Below are positions 53,587 to 63,163 of a stretch of DNA of 64,000 nucleotides, piece after piece. Position 1 is the stretch's first letter. The number at the start of each line of letters is the position of its first letter. The position numbers and the translations under genes were made by a program. This DNA is from Cellulomonas sp. Root930 (GTDB taxonomy: Bacteria > Actinomycetota > Actinomycetes > Actinomycetales > Cellulomonadaceae): positions 971,256 through 1,035,255 of the forward strand of contig LMJI01000001.1 of the NCBI GenBank assembly GCA_001429255.1, read 5' to 3'. Under the pieces are notes generated by a model that searched no databases, was not told where the DNA came from, and worked only from the letters and a program-made list of their open reading frames with translations.

Positions 53587-55578
53587 TCAGGACAGGGCGA
53601 TCTCGGTGAGCTCGAGCCGGAAGCCGCCGTCGGGTGCCGTCGGGAGCTGCGTGATCCACAGGACGATCGACTGCGTCTCCGTGGCGGGGTTCAGGGTGAA
53701 CACCGCGTCCGGTCCGAACGGTCCGGACGCGAGCACCGCCCCGGCGGTCGGGTTCGCGGCGTCGGTCGCCCGGATCTCCACGTTCCCGCCCGTGCTGTTC
53801 GAGTGCAGCGTGACGGTGCTGACCGTGGTCGTCGTGGTCAGGGTGATGGCGTACCCGACGGCGTCCTTGAACCCCGCGAAGTCGTCCCGCTTGTAGGTCT
53901 GGGTGTACCAGAACGTGGCCGGGTCGCTGTCGTACGCCTTGGCGACGTCCTCCTGGTGCTCGCCGTCGGCGTCGGACGGGTCGATCGTCGTGGCGGACGC
54001 GATGACCGGTGCTCCGCCCACCGGGGCGGGGGGTGCGGCCGGCTCCTCCGCCGCGGGGGCCGCGGGGGTGGAAGGCGCCGCGGCGCTTTGCGACGTCTCG
54101 GGATCTGCCGTGGAGCCGCTCGGGTCGAGCGACGAGAACAGCGCCCGGAACGCGAGGACCACGCCGACGATCACGACGAGGACGACGACGATGAGGACCA
54201 GCGCGGTCGGGTCGAACCGGAGCTTGCTGGGCGGGGTGGACTCGGCCCCGATGACGTCGCCGAAGTCGAAGGTGTCGGGGCGCGGGGCGGGGGGCCCGAC
54301 CGGCGGCGGCGGGGCAGCGGCGCGAGCGACGGGGGGGACCGACGACGGAGCGGCCGCCGCGGTGGACCGGGCCACAGGTCGGCGCACCACGGTCGGGAGG
54401 ACGGGAGGCTGGGGCGCCGGTTCGGGGGCCGAATCCGGCGTCGGGGGGAGCTGCGTGGTGGCGGCCGTCGGCGGAAGGGCCTGCGTGGTGGCAGCTGCCG
54501 GCGGAAGGGCCTGCGTGGTGGCGGCCGCCGGTGCGACGGCCTGCTCGGGAGCGGCGGCCGCACCGAGAGAGCTGGTGCGCGACGGCGTCGCCGGTGGCGG
54601 GGTGCCGGGCCGGTTGGCGCCGGGCGGGTCCTGCTGCTGGAACGCGGTCCGCACGGACTGCCGCTGCACGGTCACGGGCGCGGTGTCCTGCTGGTCGTCC
54701 TCGTCGGGCACGGGAATGCCTCCTCCGGGTGCCGCAGCACCGGTGGGCGGGAACTGCGCGGTGACGGGGCCACCGAGCGCAGACGGGTCGGGCACGGACG
54801 TGCGGATCTCGCCCCACGGTTCGAGCTCGCGCACCAGCTCTCCGGGGCTGTGCGGGCCGTCGTCATTGGGTCCGAGGGTGACGACGCAGAGCGTGTCGAG
54901 GTCGTTGGGCACGCCGGGGACCAGGTCGGCGGGCGCCACGGGGGCGCCGTCGACGATCGGGGCGGGAGGCAGCGTCTCGCCGCCCGGTGTCTGCGGGGCG
55001 CGCGGATCGGCCGGCCAGAGCCCGGTGAGGGCGGCGTAGAGGAGCCGGACCAGGCCGACGGCGTCGGCCCGCGAGGTGGACCGGGCGTCGCCGCCGGAGT
55101 CACCGAGAAGGGCCGCGTCGAGGGCGAGACCGCCCAGCAGCACCCGTCCGTCCGGGCTCACGTGCAAGACCGACGGGCGCAGGGCGAGGTGGTGGACGCC
55201 GCGGCGCCGGGCGACCTCGAGGGCCGACGCGGCCTCGCCGACCACCGCGCGGGCCTGCTCGGCCGTGAGCGGGGTCTGTGCGACCAGCCGTGCGAGCGAG
55301 GGGCCGACGCGCTGCTCGGAGACCACGTAGCCGTAGCCCTCGTGCGTGCCGACGTCCAGCACGCGCACGAGGCGGGAGTCGGTGACGAGGGCCGCGCGGC
55401 GGGCGGCGTCGAGCGCGGGGGCGACCGCGCCGTGCTCGAGGATGCGGACGCGGACAGGCCGGTCGAGGATCTGGTCCGTGGCCTGCCAGGCACTGGCGCC
55501 CTCGAGGTCGGACACCACCGGGGACAGCACGCGGTACCGGCCCGCGAGCACGGTGCCCCGTCCGACGACCTCGCTCAC
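53587..55578 (-). CDS. Transmembrane pseudokinase with extracellular discoidin-like domain (MviN C-terminal type)
   Basis: 663 residues from the GTG at 55578, chosen because GGAGG lies 5 bp before it; a GTG at 55599 is an alternative. The cytoplasmic domain (~1-260) has a kinase fold but lacks catalytic residues: the VAIK lysine is replaced (VRVRILE), the HRD motif reads HHLALRPS and DFG is LGGLALD. A Pro/Ala-rich linker leads to one transmembrane helix (~465-490, [20 protein letters not shown]) and a C-terminal beta-sandwich. This equals the C-terminal half of mycobacterial MviN, which binds FhaA when phosphorylated. It lies directly downstream of murJ. Confidence 0.85.
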   Translation of the reverse strand: MSEVVGRGTVLAGRYRVLSPVVSDLEGASAWQATDQILDRPVRVRILEHGAVAPALDAARRAALVTDSRLVRVLDVGTHEGYGYVVSEQRVGPSLARLVAQTPLTAEQARAVVGEAASALEVARRRGVHHLALRPSVLHVSPDGRVLLGGLALDAALLGDSGGDARSTSRADAVGLVRLLYAALTGLWPADPRAPQTPGGETLPPAPIVDGAPVAPADLVPGVPNDLDTLCVVTLGPNDDGPHSPGELVRELEPWGEIRTSVPDPSALGGPVTAQFPPTGAAAPGGGIPVPDEDDQQDTAPVTVQRQSVRTAFQQQDPPGANRPGTPPPATPSRTSSLGAAAAPEQAVAPAAATTQALPPAAATTQALPPTAATTQLPPTPDSAPEPAPQPPVLPTVVRRPVARSTAAAAPSSVPPVARAAAPPPPVGPPAPRPDTFDFGDVIGAESTPPSKLRFDPTALVLIVVVLVVIVGVVLAFRALFSSLDPSGSTADPETSQSAAAPSTPAAPAAEEPAAPPAPVGGAPVIASATTIDPSDADGEHQEDVAKAYDSDPATFWYTQTYKRDDFAGFKDAVGYAITLTTTTTVSTVTLHSNSTGGNVEIRATDAANPTAGAVLASGPFGPDAVFTLNPATETQSIVLWITQLPTAPDGGFRLELTEIALS

Positions 55579-55634
55579 CAGCACCTCCGTGTCGATCACC
55601 TGGACAGGACACCCTGCATGCTAGACGTGCCGGA

Positions 55635-57284
55635 TCAGCGGCGTCGCCCGGTCAGCCGGCGGAGGACCGGCAGGAGCAGGCTGTCCAGCTCGCGCACGCG
55701 CAGCACACGGAGCGCGCCGACGTACACCAGGCCCATCACGGTGCCGACGACGGCACACTCGATCACCGACGCCATCAACCCGGTCGACAGGCCCCGCCCG
55801 AGCAGCAGCAGGACCAGGCCACCGATCCCCGCGGACACGAGGGCGGCCAGCGTGGAGCGCGCCAGCACCTGCAGCACCCGGGACCCGTCGATGCCGTCCA
55901 GGCGCCGACGCAGGCGCCACGCGGCGATGACGGCGCCGACCACGTAGGACAGCGACATCGCCGCGCCGGCGCCCGCCACCCACGAGGACGGGTGCAGCAG
56001 CACGCGGGAGAGCAGGGCGCCGACGACGACGACCGCCGCCATCACCACCTGGATGGGCACCATCGACCGCGCGTCCTCGTAGGCGTAGTACACCCGCTGG
56101 AACATCGACCAGGCACCGAACGCCGGCAGCCCGAGGATCATCGTCAGCACGACCGCCGCGACGGCGTCGGCCGACGCGGCCGAGGCGGTAGCCAGCACGA
56201 CGCGCGTCAGCGGCAGGTCCAGCACGATGACGGCCGCCGTCGCGAAGATCGTGAACACGCCGACCACCCGCAGGCCCGACGAGAGCGTGGCGCGGACACC
56301 GGCGACGTCGGCCTCGTGCGCCTGCCCGGACAGCCGCGTGAACAGGGCGGTGGCCAGCGAGACCGTCACCAGCGAGTGCGGCAGCATGAAGATCAGGAAG
56401 GCGACGTCGTAGGCCGCGGTGCCTGCCACGGCGCTCGCGGTCGCACCGTCGGCGACGGCGGCTGCCGGTGCGGCGGACGCGACGCGGGAGACGATCAGGT
56501 ACCCGAGCTGGCCCACGGCCAGGCCGGCGAGCGTCCACGTGGCCACCCCGCCCGCCGCGCTCAGGCCGGAGCCGCGCAGCCCCCAGCGCGGCCGGTAGTG
56601 GACGCCGGCCCTGCGCAGGGCGGGGATGAGCACCACGGCCTGGGCGACCACGCCGAGCGTCGCCGCGCCGGCCAGCAGCGCCGTCTGCCCGGGTGTCCAC
56701 GAGGCGGCGTCGGTCACGCCGGAGCTCTTCCACACGCCGAACACCGCGATGAAGACGCCGAAGCCGACGATCGCCACGATGTTGTTGACCGCCGGCGCCC
56801 ACATGTACGGACCGAACGACCCGCGCGCGTTCAGCACCTGGCCCAGCAGCGCGTAGGCGCCGTAGAAGAACAGCTGCGGGATGCACCAGTAGGCGAACGT
56901 CGTCGCCAACGCGTCCTGCGCCGGGTTGCCGAAGTTCGAGTACAGGCTCACGAGCACCGGTGCCAGCAGGGTGAGCACCACGGTCGCGGCGGCCAGCGCC
57001 ACGAACCCCAGGGTGAGCAGCCGGTCGACGTACTCCTGGCCGGCCTTGCGCTTGTACGCCCGGACCACCTGCGGCACCAGGATCGCGTTGAGCACGCCCC
57101 CGGCGAGCAGCATGTAGAGGACGTTCGGCAGCTTGTTGGCCACCGCGAAGGCGTCAGCGGCCTGGCCGGTCGCGCCGATCGCGCTGACCATGACCATGCC
57201 GCGCAGCAGCCCGAGCACCCGGGAGACCGCGGTGCCTGAGGCCATGAGGGCGGCGCCGCGGCGCATCCCGTCGTCGTCGGTCAC
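55635..57284 (-). CDS. murJ: MurJ: lipid II flippase (MOP superfamily)
   Basis: 549 residues from the GTG at 57284, with GGAGGAG upstream and a 4-bp overlap with the DUF6049 gene. About 14 transmembrane helices. Signature segments ASGTAVSRVLGLLRGMVM, ADAFAVANKLPNVLYMLLAGGVLNAILVP (shortened: ADAFAVANKLPN) and DVAFLIFMLPHSLVTVSLATALF. Moves lipid II across the membrane for RodA/PbpA. Unlike mycobacterial MviN it ends right after the membrane domain (RRLTGRRR), the pseudokinase being a separate gene. Confidence 0.95.
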   Translation of the reverse strand: MTDDDGMRRGAALMASGTAVSRVLGLLRGMVMVSAIGATGQAADAFAVANKLPNVLYMLLAGGVLNAILVPQVVRAYKRKAGQEYVDRLLTLGFVALAAATVVLTLLAPVLVSLYSNFGNPAQDALATTFAYWCIPQLFFYGAYALLGQVLNARGSFGPYMWAPAVNNIVAIVGFGVFIAVFGVWKSSGVTDAASWTPGQTALLAGAATLGVVAQAVVLIPALRRAGVHYRPRWGLRGSGLSAAGGVATWTLAGLAVGQLGYLIVSRVASAAPAAAVADGATASAVAGTAAYDVAFLIFMLPHSLVTVSLATALFTRLSGQAHEADVAGVRATLSSGLRVVGVFTIFATAAVIVLDLPLTRVVLATASAASADAVAAVVLTMILGLPAFGAWSMFQRVYYAYEDARSMVPIQVVMAAVVVVGALLSRVLLHPSSWVAGAGAAMSLSYVVGAVIAAWRLRRRLDGIDGSRVLQVLARSTLAALVSAGIGGLVLLLLGRGLSTGLMASVIECAVVGTVMGLVYVGALRVLRVRELDSLLLPVLRRLTGRRR

Positions 57285-59359
57285 CGAGGCTCCTCCGCCG
57301 GGGCTGTCTCCTCGGGAGCGGCGCCCCCGAGCACGGGCAGCGACGTGGGAGCGTCGGCCTCCGCCTCGGTGCGGGCCCCGCGGCGTCCGCTCTGCCCGCG
57401 CCGCACGGTCCGGATGATGCCGAGGACCAGGCCGATCGCGAGCAGGACGCCGACGACGATCGTGCCGATGCTCTCGATCGTGGGCGCCACCTGTGCGGTG
57501 AACCGGACGGTCGGGGAGACGGCCATCCCGTCCGGAGCGGTCAGCTGCGCGGTGACGGCCACCGAGCAGTTGGCCCGGGCGCTCAGGGGGACCCGCACGC
57601 TCGTCTCGCTCTGCGCGTCGACCTGCACCTCGGGGATCTCGCCGACCTCCAGGCACGCCGTGCGCGGGGTCACCTCGAGCAGGACCGTGGCGGGGACGGT
57701 GAGTGCGTTCTGCACGACGACGGAGAGCGCACTGCTCGCCGCGATCACCCGGAAGTCGCTGACCGGGGCGATGCTCAGGCCCGTGGTCCGCTCGCCGACC
57801 TCGGTGACGACGGACGTCACGAGGTCGTCCCGCCCGGCGGGATCCACGCGCCAGGCGACGGACAGCGGTTCGAGGACCTCGGTGTCGACGCCCTCGAGCA
57901 AGGTGGCGGGGTCGCTGGTGACCTGGGCGAACGCGACGGCGTGTGCCCGGGCGTCCGCGAGAGCCCGCACGCCGCTCACGGAGAGCTCGTCGGGGTCGGT
58001 GGTGCGAGAGGGGAGCGTGGTGCGGGCCTCGGGCTGGGCGGCGTCGAGGAGGCTCGACACCGGGGCGAGCCGCACCCAGGGCGTGCTGCCGAACGCGGCC
58101 AGCAGCGCGGACACGTTCTGCGTGTCGGGCTCCCACGCACGTCCGGGTGCGAGCAGGAGGTGAGGTGGCTCGTCACCCTCGCGGGTGATGACGGCCAGCT
58201 CGGCGAGGGCGCGCTGGACGGTGGTGGTCGTCGTGGCGCCCGGCTCGACGTCCTCCGGCGCCGTGAGCAACCCGGTGAGGGTGGCGTCGGGTCGGAAGGC
58301 GGTGGTCGGACCCGCGGCCGTCTGGACCCGCACGGCCGCACCGGGCGTCACCTTGGCATCCGTCTCGGTGGACGGCGGGAAGATGATCGCGTCGGCACCC
58401 ACCTGGGCGGTGACACCGGCGGTCGCCTGGTCGGGTGTCTCGGTGCCGGGTGCCCACAGCAGACCGGAGGACGTGGTGAGCCCGGGGATCCCGGTCTGCG
58501 CGGTGTGGTCCACGGCCAGCTGGACCAGGTCCGGGTGCTGGGCGTGCGCGGCCGCGGCGATGTCGGGGTCGGACCAGGGCAGCGCCACGACGTCGTGCGT
58601 GCGAAGCCCGCTCGTGAGGTCGGTGGCCCATGCCCGGGTGCTCGGCGAGCCCGCCTCGGCGGCCTCGAGCAGCGCCGGGTCGATCGCGACGCCGACGTCC
58701 CCGTCGGCAGCGACGACGGCCGCGAGGTCGTGCAGGCGCCCGCCCGTCCCCGTCTGCTCCTCGAGCTCGGCTGCGCTCTCGTCCGTGCCGGTGGGCGGAC
58801 CGACCATCGGCACGAGCACAGAGACGTCCGTCTGCGGCACGTCGTCGGTGGTGAGCCACAGGACGAACGTGCGCTGGAGCCCGACCCGGCTGGACCCGTC
58901 CAATGCCTCGACCACGAGCCCGCGGGGACCCCAGGTGTCGGCGCCCTTGAGCAGGCCGATGCTCTCGGCGGGGATCCTGAGCTCCACCGGGACGCTGGCG
59001 CCGGGGAGCAGCGGTGCGGCCACCGGCACGGTGGTGTCGCGCCTCGTGCGGGACAGGCCGCTGGTGCCGGCGGAGGCCCACGCATCCACGTCGGCGCGCG
59101 AGAAGACCCGGAACCGGCTGAGCCGCAGCGCGGCCGCGGGCTCCTCGATCGCCACGTCGCCGTCGTTGCGCAGGGTCGCCCGGACGAGCAGGTCCTCGCC
59201 GGGCCGCAGCACGCTCGGCGACACCTCGGTGATCTGCACGGTGACCGGCAGGTCGGGGTCGGCGGTGGTGGCGGCCGTCGCAGGGGGCGCTGCCGCGAGC
59301 GCGCCGACGAGAGCCAGGGCCGCGCAGAGCACCCGGCGCCGCAGCGAGCGCCCGCTCAT
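57281..59359 (-). CDS. DUF6049 secreted/membrane-anchored protein
   Basis: 692 residues from the ATG at 59359, which overlaps the NUDIX stop (ATGA). Signal peptide (~1-33, LCAALALVGALAAAPPATA), an immunoglobulin-like N-terminal domain (VTVQITEVSPSVLRPGEDLLVRATLRN), a large central alpha/beta region, and a C-terminal transmembrane helix (IVVGVLLAIGLVLGIIR) with a basic tail. It is the counterpart of Rv3909, always found upstream of mviN/murJ. Function unknown; a role with lipid II export is inferred. Confidence 0.88.
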   Translation of the reverse strand: MSGRSLRRRVLCAALALVGALAAAPPATAATTADPDLPVTVQITEVSPSVLRPGEDLLVRATLRNDGDVAIEEPAAALRLSRFRVFSRADVDAWASAGTSGLSRTRRDTTVPVAAPLLPGASVPVELRIPAESIGLLKGADTWGPRGLVVEALDGSSRVGLQRTFVLWLTTDDVPQTDVSVLVPMVGPPTGTDESAAELEEQTGTGGRLHDLAAVVAADGDVGVAIDPALLEAAEAGSPSTRAWATDLTSGLRTHDVVALPWSDPDIAAAAHAQHPDLVQLAVDHTAQTGIPGLTTSSGLLWAPGTETPDQATAGVTAQVGADAIIFPPSTETDAKVTPGAAVRVQTAAGPTTAFRPDATLTGLLTAPEDVEPGATTTTTVQRALAELAVITREGDEPPHLLLAPGRAWEPDTQNVSALLAAFGSTPWVRLAPVSSLLDAAQPEARTTLPSRTTDPDELSVSGVRALADARAHAVAFAQVTSDPATLLEGVDTEVLEPLSVAWRVDPAGRDDLVTSVVTEVGERTTGLSIAPVSDFRVIAASSALSVVVQNALTVPATVLLEVTPRTACLEVGEIPEVQVDAQSETSVRVPLSARANCSVAVTAQLTAPDGMAVSPTVRFTAQVAPTIESIGTIVVGVLLAIGLVLGIIRTVRRGQSGRRGARTEAEADAPTSLPVLGGAAPEETAPAEEPR

Positions 59360-59910
59360 GCCTCGCCGACGAGGACGACGAGCGCTGCCTCGGCCAGCCG
59401 CCGCTCGTTCGGATAGGCGAGCACCCCGTGCAGCTCGGCCACCGGGATCCACGCCGCGTCCTCGGCCTCGCCGTCGGGGTCACCCTCGACCGAGAGAGTC
59501 CCGCCGGTGGCACCGAGCAGGAAGTGGTGCACGACCTTGTGCACGCGGCGGTCGTCGCCGCTGAACCAGTAGTCGATGACGCCCAGCCGGCGCAGGACCT
59601 GTCCGGTGATGCCCGTCTCCTCCGCGATCTCGCGGACGGCGGCCTCCTCGGGCGTCTCGTTTCCCTCCAGGTGGCCCTTCGGCAGGCACCACTCGAGCCG
59701 GCCCGCACGGTTGCGCCGCGCGATGACGGCGGCATGGTCGACGCCGTCGCGACGGCTGACGACGATGCCGCCGGCCGAGGTCTCGTCCACCACGGGCAGC
59801 GGCGCGGCGGGGACGCGGACCAGCGAGTGCCGGGGGTCGATCCGCAGCGGATGGCCGCCCGGCGGCGCTGGGACGCCCCCGGGGACGGGTGGGCGCGCCG
59901 GGCTCGACAT
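59356..59910 (-). CDS. NUDIX hydrolase (MutT4-like)
   Basis: 184 residues. Complete NUDIX box GHLEGNETPEEAAVREIAEETG in the middle (key Glu residues in REIAEETG). N-terminal Pro/Gly-rich extension and LEWCLPKGH before the box. Such enzymes hydrolyse nucleoside diphosphate derivatives. Same place as Rv3908 (mutT4) in the pcnA-mutT4-Rv3909-mviN cluster. Divergent from pcnA. Confidence 0.93.
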   Translation of the reverse strand: MSSPARPPVPGGVPAPPGGHPLRIDPRHSLVRVPAAPLPVVDETSAGGIVVSRRDGVDHAAVIARRNRAGRLEWCLPKGHLEGNETPEEAAVREIAEETGITGQVLRRLGVIDYWFSGDDRRVHKVVHHFLLGATGGTLSVEGDPDGEAEDAAWIPVAELHGVLAYPNERRLAEAALVVLVGEA

Positions 59911-59991
59911 ATCGACACTGTAACGACTGGGACGGTGCGCTCCTGCCCGCAGACGCCTGAGCAGAGCCTCGGGTCTGGCAGGCTTGGACGA

Positions 59992-61500
59992 GTGCCGTCC
60001 CTCGATCCGACCGTCAGCCCCGAGTCACCCGACCTGAGCGCCGCCCTGGTGGCGCTGCAGAAGCGCGCGCTGGGCGTGCTGGCGGGGCTGCCTGCGGACG
60101 CCCTCGAGCTGGGCGAGCTGTTCCGCGCGGCCGGCCACGAGCTGGCTCTGGTCGGCGGCCCCGTGCGGGACGCGTTCCTCGGCCGGACGTCGGCGGACCT
60201 CGACTTCGCCACGTCGGCGACCCCGGACCAGACGGAGTCGATCCTCGCGCGCTGGGGTGACGCGCACTGGGACATCGGCAAGGAGTTCGGCACCATCGGC
60301 GCCCGGCGGTTCGCCGGCCGCCGCTCGTCGCTGGCGGAGGACGTCGTCGTCGAGGTCACCACGTACCGCACGGACGAGTACGACCCGGCGTCCCGCAAGC
60401 CGCAGGTGGCGTTCGGCGACTCGCTCGAGGGTGACCTGTCCCGACGCGACTTCACGGTGAACTCGATGGCCGTCCGCGTGCCGGAGCTGACCTTCGTCGA
60501 CCCCTTCGACGGGCTGACCGACCTGGCCGCAGGAGTGCTGCGCACCCCGGTCGACCCGCGGCAGTCGTTCGACGACGACCCGCTGCGCATGATGCGAGCC
60601 GCCCGGTTCGCCGCGCAGCTCGGGTTCGCGGTCGATCCTGCGGCGCACGCGGCGATCGTCGACATGGCCGACCGGATCGCGATCGTCTCCGCCGAGCGCG
60701 TGCGCGACGAGCTGAGCAAGCTGCTGGTCTCCGCGCAGCCGCGGGCCGGGCTCGAGGTGCTGGTGGACACGCGGCTGGCGGAGCACGTGCTGCCCGAGCT
60801 CCCCGCCCTGCGCCTGGAGATCGACGAGCACCACCGGCACAAGGACGTGTACGAGCACTCGCTGACGGTGCTGGACAAGGCGATCGCCCTGGAGACCGGC
60901 CCCGACGGCGCGGTGCCCGGCCCCGACCTCGTGCTCCGGCTGGCGGCGCTGCTGCACGACATCGGCAAGCCGAGGACCAAGCGGCTCGAGGACGGCGGCG
61001 GCGTCAGCTTCCACCACCACGAGATGGTCGGCGCCAAGCTCGTGGCCAAGCGGCTGAAGGAGCTGCGGTTCGACAAGGCGACCGTGCAGGCGGTCGCGCG
61101 GCTGACCGAGCTGCACCTGCGCTTCCACGGCTACGGCGAGGGCAGCTGGACCGACTCGGCGGTGCGCCGCTACGTCACGGACGCCGGCCCCCTGCTGGAG
61201 CGGCTGCACCGGCTGACTCGGTCGGACTGCACCACGCGGAACCTGCGCAAGGCGGCCCGGCTGTCCGCGGCGTACGACGACCTCGAGGCCCGGATCGCGC
61301 AGCTGCGGGAGCAGGAGGAGCTCAGCTCCATCCGCCCCGACCTCGACGGCACGCAGATCATGGAGATCCTCGGGCTGGCGCCCGGGCGCGAGGTCGGCGA
61401 GGCCTACAAGCACCTGCTCGAGCTGCGGATGGAACGCGGTCCGCTGGGGTCGGAGGCCGCGCGCGAGGAGCTGCTCAGCTGGTGGGCAGCGCGCGCCTGA
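59992..61500 (+). CDS. pcnA: CCA tRNA nucleotidyltransferase / poly(A) polymerase family, with HD domain
   Basis: 502 residues from the GTG at 59992. The class II nucleotidyltransferase head has LVGGPVRDAFLGRTSADLDFATSA with the metal-binding DLD, and RRDFTVNSMA, DPLRMMRAARFAAQ. An HD domain follows with RLAALLHDIGKPRT. Adds or repairs the CCA end of tRNAs, needed here because none of the three tRNA genes encodes CCA. Its 3' end overlaps the convergent LOV gene by 26 bp. Confidence 0.94.
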   Translation: MPSLDPTVSPESPDLSAALVALQKRALGVLAGLPADALELGELFRAAGHELALVGGPVRDAFLGRTSADLDFATSATPDQTESILARWGDAHWDIGKEFGTIGARRFAGRRSSLAEDVVVEVTTYRTDEYDPASRKPQVAFGDSLEGDLSRRDFTVNSMAVRVPELTFVDPFDGLTDLAAGVLRTPVDPRQSFDDDPLRMMRAARFAAQLGFAVDPAAHAAIVDMADRIAIVSAERVRDELSKLLVSAQPRAGLEVLVDTRLAEHVLPELPALRLEIDEHHRHKDVYEHSLTVLDKAIALETGPDGAVPGPDLVLRLAALLHDIGKPRTKRLEDGGGVSFHHHEMVGAKLVAKRLKELRFDKATVQAVARLTELHLRFHGYGEGSWTDSAVRRYVTDAGPLLERLHRLTRSDCTTRNLRKAARLSAAYDDLEARIAQLREQEELSSIRPDLDGTQIMEILGLAPGREVGEAYKHLLELRMERGPLGSEAAREELLSWWAARA

Positions 61501-63163
61501 CCACGAGCAGGCAGACGTCGTCCTCCTGGTACGGGCCGATGAACCTCTCCACCAGCCGGTCCCTGACGGTCGTGGCGTCGACGTCGTCGGGAAGCGACGA
61601 GAGCTCCGCGGTGAGCAGGGCGATCCCCTCGCGCAGGCCACGGTCGCGCCGCTCGACCAGTCCGTCGGTGTACAGGACCAGGGTCGCGCGCGGGGGCACG
61701 TCGATCGTGGCCTCGGCACCGCCCGGACCGGCGAGGCCGATCGGCGTGGACAGACCCTCGTCCAGCGCGCGGACCTCGCCCCCCGCGAGGCGCAGGAGCG
61801 GCGGCGGGTGCCCCGCCCGTGCGTAGGTGACGTGGGCGCCCTCCCCGTTCGGACGCCAGCGCAGGTACGCGCACGTCGAGATGTCGGCGATGTCGAGGCC
61901 CCGCACCAGCTCGTCGGCTCGGGCCAGGACCTCGCCCGGCGACGACCCTTCCCACGCGTAGGACCGCAGCAGCGAGCGGAGCTGGCCCATCGCTGCCGCT
62001 GCGCGCAGGTCGTGGCCGACCACGTCGCCGACGGCGAGCCCGATGGCGCCGTCGGGCAGCGGGAGCACGTCGAACCAGTCCCCGCCCACCTCGGCCTGGC
62101 GGCCGGACGGGATGTACGCGGCAGCGACGTCCAGCCCGGGGATCTCGGGGATCTCCGGCAGGAGGCTGTGCTGCAGGGTCAGCACGGCGGTGCGCTCGGC
62201 CAGGAACAGCCGGACGTTGTCGAGCGCCAGCCCGGCCCGGCGCCCCAGGTGCGCGGCCGTCACCACGGCGTCCGCACCGAACCCGTCGACCGCCACCAGG
62301 GTGAGCACGCCGAGCACCCGGTCGCGCGCGCGCAGCGGCACCACCATGGCCTGACCCAGGCCCAGCCGACGCAGCAGGTCCAGCTGGTCGGGGGTGGTCC
62401 GCCCGGGCAGCGACGCGGTGTCGATGGCGTACGGGGTCGCGACGAACCCGGGGCTGCTGGTCAGTGCCTCGGCGATCTTGGGGGCGCGCGTGAGCCAGCT
62501 GATGTCCTGGTTCGCCAGGGCCCGGACGGTCTCGCGGTCGTGCAGGTCACCGGCGACGAGGTGCACGCGGGAGAACCGACCGCGGTCGTCGGTGATGGCG
62601 ACGAATCCCCAGGCCGCCAGCGCGGGGATCGCGATGTCCCCGAGGGCGTCGACCGCCGCGTCGTAGTCGAGGTTCTTGGCCAGCTCGTCGCTGATGTGGG
62701 CGAGCAGGTCGAGCCGGGCCGCCGTCTCGTCGACGAGGTCGAGCTCGAGGTCCCGCACCTGGTCGGCGGCCACCCGCTCGGTGACGTCGGCCTGGATCCC
62801 CACGTGGTGCGTCACCCGCCCGGTCTCGTCGACGACCGGGCTGATCACCACCTGGTTCCAGAACGGGGAGCCGTCGCGACGGTAGTTGCGGATGACGGCC
62901 GCGACCGCCCGCCCGTCGTCCATCGCGGTCCGGATGCGCCCGACGGCGATCGGGTCGGTGTCCGCGCCCTGCAGGAACCGGCAGTTGCGGCCGAGCACCT
63001 CGTCCGCCGGGTAGCCGGTGAGCCGGCTGAACGCGCCGTTGACCCACACCAGGGGGTCGTCCGGCCGTAGCGCGTCCGAGATGGACAGTGCGAGGTCGCT
63101 GGAGAGCACGGCGTTCAGCGGCAGGTCGTCCTCGTGCTCGACCACCTTGTCGTCGCTGCTCAC
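61475..63163 (-). CDS. LOV (PAS)-GAF-PP2C (SpoIIE-type) phosphatase, putative blue-light sensor
   Basis: 562 residues from the GTG at 63163, overlapping the MFS gene by 4 bp. Residues ~17-130 form a PAS domain with the full LOV signature: GRNCRFLQG with photo-adduct Cys61, flavin-binding Asn93 (IRNYRRDG), Asn103 (PFWNQVV) and Gln124 (VGIQADVTER). A GAF domain (~160-310) and a SpoIIE/RsbU-type PP2C domain (~340-555; GGDWFDVLPLPDG, VGDVVGHD, LYTDGLVERRD) follow. It probably dephosphorylates an anti-sigma-factor antagonist in response to light or redox. No STAS or anti-sigma gene is beside it. Confidence 0.88.
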   Translation of the reverse strand: MSSDDKVVEHEDDLPLNAVLSSDLALSISDALRPDDPLVWVNGAFSRLTGYPADEVLGRNCRFLQGADTDPIAVGRIRTAMDDGRAVAAVIRNYRRDGSPFWNQVVISPVVDETGRVTHHVGIQADVTERVAADQVRDLELDLVDETAARLDLLAHISDELAKNLDYDAAVDALGDIAIPALAAWGFVAITDDRGRFSRVHLVAGDLHDRETVRALANQDISWLTRAPKIAEALTSSPGFVATPYAIDTASLPGRTTPDQLDLLRRLGLGQAMVVPLRARDRVLGVLTLVAVDGFGADAVVTAAHLGRRAGLALDNVRLFLAERTAVLTLQHSLLPEIPEIPGLDVAAAYIPSGRQAEVGGDWFDVLPLPDGAIGLAVGDVVGHDLRAAAAMGQLRSLLRSYAWEGSSPGEVLARADELVRGLDIADISTCAYLRWRPNGEGAHVTYARAGHPPPLLRLAGGEVRALDEGLSTPIGLAGPGGAEATIDVPPRATLVLYTDGLVERRDRGLREGIALLTAELSSLPDDVDATTVRDRLVERFIGPYQEDDVCLLVVRRALPTS

